Source: Arthrobacter sp. YN (lineage in GTDB: Bacteria > Actinomycetota > Actinomycetes > Actinomycetales > Micrococcaceae). From it: a stretch of DNA of 64,000 bases. The notes beneath the pieces were generated by a model that did no database searches, was not told the origin of the DNA, and saw only the letters and a program-made list of their open reading frames with translations. Made by a program: the position numbers and the translations under genes. This document shows, in pieces, positions 60,870 to 64,000 of the stretch; the stretch's first letter is position 1; every line of letters begins with the position of its first letter. The stretch spans positions 744,001-808,000 of the forward strand of contig NZ_CP022436.1 of NCBI RefSeq assembly GCF_002224285.1, in the 5' to 3' direction.

Positions 60870-60909
60870 GTCCCGGTCCGTCCTCGCTCAGCGAGGTCGA
60901 AACCGGGAC
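60870..60909. other. Nested hairpin in the aceA-aceB intergenic region
   Basis: Outer stem GTCCCGGT/ACCGGGAC (60870-60877 with 60902-60909) encloses inner stem CCTCGCT/AGCGAGG (60882-60888 with 60890-60896). It lies between the aceA stop and the aceB start in transcription order, so it could be an attenuator, a processing site or a partial terminator between the two genes. Confidence 0.5.
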
Positions 60910-60976
60910 GTGGGGAATAGCAGGCAGAGCATTGCCGTTCCGCAGGCCGGAGGCGACAATCGCCGTCGTGCCCTGT

Positions 60977-61000
60977 GGTGAGCGAAGCGAACAGCTCACC
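60977..61000. terminator. Small hairpin after aceA
   Basis: GGTGAGC (60977-60983) pairs with GCTCACC (60994-61000) around a 10-base loop, 13 bases after the aceA stop in transcription order. No T run follows, so a weak terminator at best. Confidence 0.35.
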
Positions 61001-61013
61001 GTGGGCGTGTTGG

Positions 61014-62345
61014 TTAGTGGAATTGGCCCTCTTCGGTCGATCCGACCAGTGCGAGGGTGGATGCGTTCGGGTTGAGCGCGGTTGCGATGTCGTCGAAGTA
61101 GCCGGTGCCGACTTCGCGCTGGTGCTTCGTAGCGGTGTAGCCGCGGGACTCGGAGGCGAATTCCTTTTCCTGGAGTTCGACGTAGGCGCTCATGCCTTCT
61201 CGGGCGTAGCCGTGGGCGAGGTCGAACATCGAGTAGTTCAGGGCGTGGAAGCCGGCCAGGGTGATGAACTGGAACGTGAAGCCCATTGCACCGAGTTCGC
61301 GCTGGAACTTCGCGATGGTGGTGTCGTCCAGGTGCTTGCGCCAGTTGAAGGACGGGGAGCAGTTGTAGGAGAGCATCTGGTCCGGGAACTCGGCCTTGAC
61401 CGATTCGGCGAACTTGCGGGCCAGTTCCAGGTCCGGGGTGCCGGTCTCCATCCAGATGAGGTCGGAGTACGGTGCGTAGGCCTTGGCACGGGCGATGCAG
61501 GGTTCGATGCCGTTGCGGACCTTGTAGAAGCCCTCGGCAGTGCGAACCGGCTGTCCGCCTTCGCGGAGGATGAATTCCTGGTCGCGCTCGTCCACGTCGG
61601 AGGTGATCAGCGTTGCTGCTTCGGCGTCAGTGCGGGCGATGACGACGGTGGGGGTGTCGGCGACGTCGGCTGCCAGGCGGGCGGCGTTCAGCGTGCGGAT
61701 GTGCTGCTGGGTGGGGATCAGGACCTTGCCGCCGAGGTGGCCGCACTTCTTTTCGGAAGCGAGCTGGTCTTCCCAGTGAACGCCCGAGGCGCCTGCGGTG
61801 ATCATGGATTTCATGAGCTCGTAGGCGTTCAGGGGGCCACCGAAGCCGGCTTCTGCGTCGGCCACGATCGGGACCAGCCAGTCTTCAACGGTCTTGACGC
61901 CCTCGGCATATTCGATCTGGTCTGCGCGGAGCAGGGCGTTGTTGATGCGGCGGACAACCTGCGGGACCGAGTTGGCCGGGTACAGGGACTGGTCCGGGTA
62001 GGTCTGGCCTGAGAGGTTTGCGTCTGCGGCTACCTGCCAGCCGGAGAGGTAGATGGCGCGGAGGCCGGCCTTGACTTGCTGCACTGCCTGGTTGCCGGTC
62101 AGTGCGCCCAAAGCGTTGGTGTAGCCGCCGGTGGGAGCTTCCTCGGTGAGCTGCTTCCAGAGCTTCTCCGAACCGCGGCGGGCCAGGGTGTGCTCTTCGG
62201 AGACGCGACCGCGGAGGCGGACGACGTCGGTGGCCGAGTAATCACGGGTGACGCCTTCCCACCGCGGGTTGGCGGACCATTCAAGTTCCAGCGCTGCTGC
62301 CTGCTGCTCTGCGGACTGCTCTGCGGGTTCAAATGAAGCGGTCAT
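61014..62345 (-). CDS. aceA: Isocitrate lyase
   Basis: A 443-residue TIM-barrel enzyme cleaving isocitrate to succinate and glyoxylate. The catalytic signature [13 protein letters not shown], with the active-site Cys, is near residue 200; [47 protein letters not shown] and [11 protein letters not shown] are all in place. Start ATG 62345 ([10 protein letters not shown]). Divergent from the RamB-like regulator with a 171-base region bearing repeated TGCACTTC elements. aceB follows after 244 bases on the same strand. Confidence 0.95.
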   Translation of the reverse strand: MTASFEPAEQSAEQQAAALELEWSANPRWEGVTRDYSATDVVRLRGRVSEEHTLARRGSEKLWKQLTEEAPTGGYTNALGALTGNQAVQQVKAGLRAIYLSGWQVAADANLSGQTYPDQSLYPANSVPQVVRRINNALLRADQIEYAEGVKTVEDWLVPIVADAEAGFGGPLNAYELMKSMITAGASGVHWEDQLASEKKCGHLGGKVLIPTQQHIRTLNAARLAADVADTPTVVIARTDAEAATLITSDVDERDQEFILREGGQPVRTAEGFYKVRNGIEPCIARAKAYAPYSDLIWMETGTPDLELARKFAESVKAEFPDQMLSYNCSPSFNWRKHLDDTTIAKFQRELGAMGFTFQFITLAGFHALNYSMFDLAHGYAREGMSAYVELQEKEFASESRGYTATKHQREVGTGYFDDIATALNPNASTLALVGSTEEGQFH

Positions 62346-62447
62346 CTTGATCTCCTAAGTGGTGCCCGGGCCGGCCTCCGCTGCGCCTTTGCTGCATCGG
62401 CCGGCTTGTCCGGGGTCTGTATTTCTTTTTCGTAAGTCCTACTTTTC

Positions 62448-62497
62448 TGCACTTCCAAGAGGGTTACTAGAGGAAAACTATGGAAAGAAATGCACTT
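62448..62497. promoter_or_regulatory. TGCACTTC direct repeats in the aceA/ramB promoter region
   Basis: TCTGCACTTCC (from 62446) and AATGCACTTCTT (from 62489) repeat TGCACTTC 43 bases apart, four helical turns. RamB of Corynebacterium binds AAAGTTTGCAAA-type sites near aceA; these are not the same but share TGCA. They are candidate sites for the adjacent regulator or another acetate-responsive factor. Confidence 0.4.
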
Positions 62498-62516
62498 CTT
62501 CGCGTATTCTCAAGAA

Positions 62517-64000
62517 ATGTCGCCTGTGAGCTGGAATCGTGAAGTCGCATCGCCGTCGTTGTCGCCCGCGTCCCCTGAACTGGACGTCATCAGCCTTGGC
62601 CGCCGCGTGCGCCACCTGCGCAAGCAGGCCGGACTGACGCTGGACGACTTGAGTGCCGCCGTCGGGACCGCGCCCAGCCAGCTGAGCCTGATTGAAAACG
62701 GCAAGCGGGAGCCCAAACTGGGGTTGCTGCAGCAGCTGGCCGCGTCGCTGAATGTGAGCATCGACCAGCTGCTGGGGGCCGAGCCGCCGAGTCGCAGGGC
62801 GGCGCTGGAAATTGAGCTGGAACGGTACCAGCGCGGACCGCTCTACGAGTCCCTGAACCTGCCGAAAATCCGCATCAGCTCGCGGCTTCCGTTGGATGTG
62901 CTGGAGTCGCAAGTGGGACTGCTTCAGGAGCTGGAACGCAAACTTAATGAGCAGGTCGCGACGCCGGAGGAGGCCCGCCGCGCGAACGGCGAATTGCGTG
63001 CCATGATGCGCGAGCGCGGTAACTATTTCCCCGAGTATGAGGCAGAGGCACAGAAGGTCCTCAAAGGGGTGGGCTACACCACGGGTCCGCTGAGCCAGCA
63101 CGTCATCGCGGACATCGCTGAGAACCTGGGCTTCACCCTGCATCATGTGGGCGATTTGCCGCACTCCACGCGGTCTGTGACGGACTTGAAGAACCGCAGA
63201 ATTTACCTGACGCAGAGCCAGCGGCAGGATCACGACCCCCGGTCGGTGCTCCTGCAAGCGCTGGGCCACTACGTCCTGGGGCATGAAACTCCGCGGAACT
63301 ACGGCGATTTCCTGGCACAGCGGGTGGCTACCAATTACTTTGCGGCTGCGTTGTTGCTTCCGGAACAGGCAACGGTGGAGTTCCTGCAAAAGGCCAAAGC
63401 GGCCAAGGAGATCGCCGTGGAGGACATCCGGGATGCTTTCGCCGTGTCCTACGAAACTGCCGCCCACCGTTTCACCAACCTGGCCACCAAGCATTTGGGC
63501 ATCACCACGCACTTCCAGAAGACCCATCAGTCCGGCATCATCTACAAGGCGTACGAGAACGACGGCGTCACTTTCCCACAGGACCACACCGGGGCCATTG
63601 AGGGGCAGCCGTCGTGCAAGGCGTGGACTTCGCGGGCTGTCTTCGACGTGCCGGACAAGTTCAGCGCCTACAGCCAGTACACCGACACGCCCTCGGGCAC
63701 GTACTGGTGCACCGCCCGCACCGAGCGATCAGCGAACGGCGAATTCTCACTCAGCATCGGTGTTCCCTACCAGCACGTGAAGTGGTTCCGCGGCCGCGAG
63801 ACCACGGCCCGCGCAACGTCCAACTGCCCGGATCCGAATTGCTGCAAGCGGCCGCCGGCCTCCCTGGCCAACGAGTGGGCGGGTAACGCGTGGCCCTCCG
63901 CCCGGGCGCATTCGCACCTGCTCGCTGCCATGCCTCCCGGTGCGTTCCCTGGCGTGGACGAGACCGAGGTGTACAGCTTCCTGGCGGCCCACTCGGAGCG
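62517..64000 (+). CDS. ramB: RamB-like XRE/IrrE-type regulator of acetate metabolism (partial)
   Basis: Starts at ATG 62517 (MSPVSWNREVASPSLS) and stays open to the window edge, at least 494 residues. Residues 24-82 are an XRE helix-turn-helix (LGRRVRHLRKQAGLTLDDLS, QLSLIENGKREPKLGLLQQL). The centre has an IrrE/ImmA-type region where HYVLGHETPRNYGDF supplies an HExxH-like GHE motif, and AANYFAAALLLPEQ-like sequence follows. The C-terminal part has the Cys-rich DUF2083 pattern (TSNCPDPNCCKR). This is the RamB/short-chain-fatty-acid regulator family that controls aceA and aceB in actinobacteria, matching its place beside isocitrate lyase. Confidence 0.88.
   Translation, partial: MSPVSWNREVASPSLSPASPELDVISLGRRVRHLRKQAGLTLDDLSAAVGTAPSQLSLIENGKREPKLGLLQQLAASLNVSIDQLLGAEPPSRRAALEIELERYQRGPLYESLNLPKIRISSRLPLDVLESQVGLLQELERKLNEQVATPEEARRANGELRAMMRERGNYFPEYEAEAQKVLKGVGYTTGPLSQHVIADIAENLGFTLHHVGDLPHSTRSVTDLKNRRIYLTQSQRQDHDPRSVLLQALGHYVLGHETPRNYGDFLAQRVATNYFAAALLLPEQATVEFLQKAKAAKEIAVEDIRDAFAVSYETAAHRFTNLATKHLGITTHFQKTHQSGIIYKAYENDGVTFPQDHTGAIEGQPSCKAWTSRAVFDVPDKFSAYSQYTDTPSGTYWCTARTERSANGEFSLSIGVPYQHVKWFRGRETTARATSNCPDPNCCKRPPASLANEWAGNAWPSARAHSHLLAAMPPGAFPGVDETEVYSFLAAHSE

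Overview
The window is high-GC DNA with dense gene packing, ATGA/GTGA start-stop overlaps and GTG starts. It carries several ABC sugar operons without their own ATPase, LacI/ROK regulators, a RamB-like regulator beside isocitrate lyase, and GH91 inulin-fructotransferase-type enzymes. Together these point to a soil actinobacterium of the Micrococcaceae, most likely Arthrobacter or Paenarthrobacter (inference from gene content; no rRNA is present). I saw no tRNA, rRNA, CRISPR array, transposase or integrase.

Layout. 0.2-4.4 kb: glutathione peroxidase, a CpdA-like phosphodiesterase, a Stealth-family sugar-phosphate transferase and a HAD phosphatase. 4.5-7.7 kb: an island with a WXG100/DUF1023-like toxin-type protein followed by three tandem lipoprotein paralogues, plausibly a toxin with an expanded immunity array. 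7.8-9.8 kb: a broken HTH gene, a ParB-like protein, a LytR_C membrane protein and a TetR regulator. 9.8-12.9 kb: LacI regulator divergent from an inositol-dehydrogenase/TIM-barrel isomerase pair. 13-19.1 kb: LacI regulator, ABC importer and GH51 arabinofuranosidase (arabinan use). 19.1-23.8 kb: FrnE-like DsbA, a GT4 glycosyltransferase coupled to a glycogen-debranching-type enzyme, and a GNAT.

23.9-36.6 kb: a two-armed fructan locus. The minus-strand operon encodes binding protein, two permeases, LacI, cytoplasmic GH32, fructokinase and cytoplasmic GH91. The plus-strand arm encodes an orphan Tat leader, a second GH91 and a large secreted GH32. Together they would cut inulin/levan outside, import difructose anhydrides or oligofructosides, and open, hydrolyse and phosphorylate them inside. 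36.6-42.7 kb: UspA, a TctCBA tricarboxylate transporter and a divergent CitA/CitB-like two-component system.

43.0-50.1 kb: the most unusual region, a run of minus-strand genes: MarR, DsbA-like, CDA-fold deaminase, two SMR transporters, a small ORF, a PsuG-like C-glycosidase, a HAD phosphatase, an MFS transporter, a maleate-isomerase-family enzyme and a cupin. A PsuG homologue with a phosphatase rather than a kinase resembles the C-ribosylation modules of alnumycin, showdomycin and minimycin biosynthesis. 50.6-57.6 kb: a sugar/polyol catabolic cluster (three Gfo/Idh/MocA dehydrogenases, two TIM-barrel isomerases, a UPF0303 protein) with a divergent ROK regulator. 57.7-64 kb: an MFS transporter, malate synthase, isocitrate lyase and a RamB-like regulator running off the end.

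At least nine genes appear to contain a single-base indel, mostly at short G or C runs (CpdA, third lipoprotein, toxin, HTH, TetR, cupin, psuG, aceB, the 42.7-kb remnant). That many suggests residual sequencing error, or else a strain with many decaying accessory genes, so individual broken genes should be read with that in mind.
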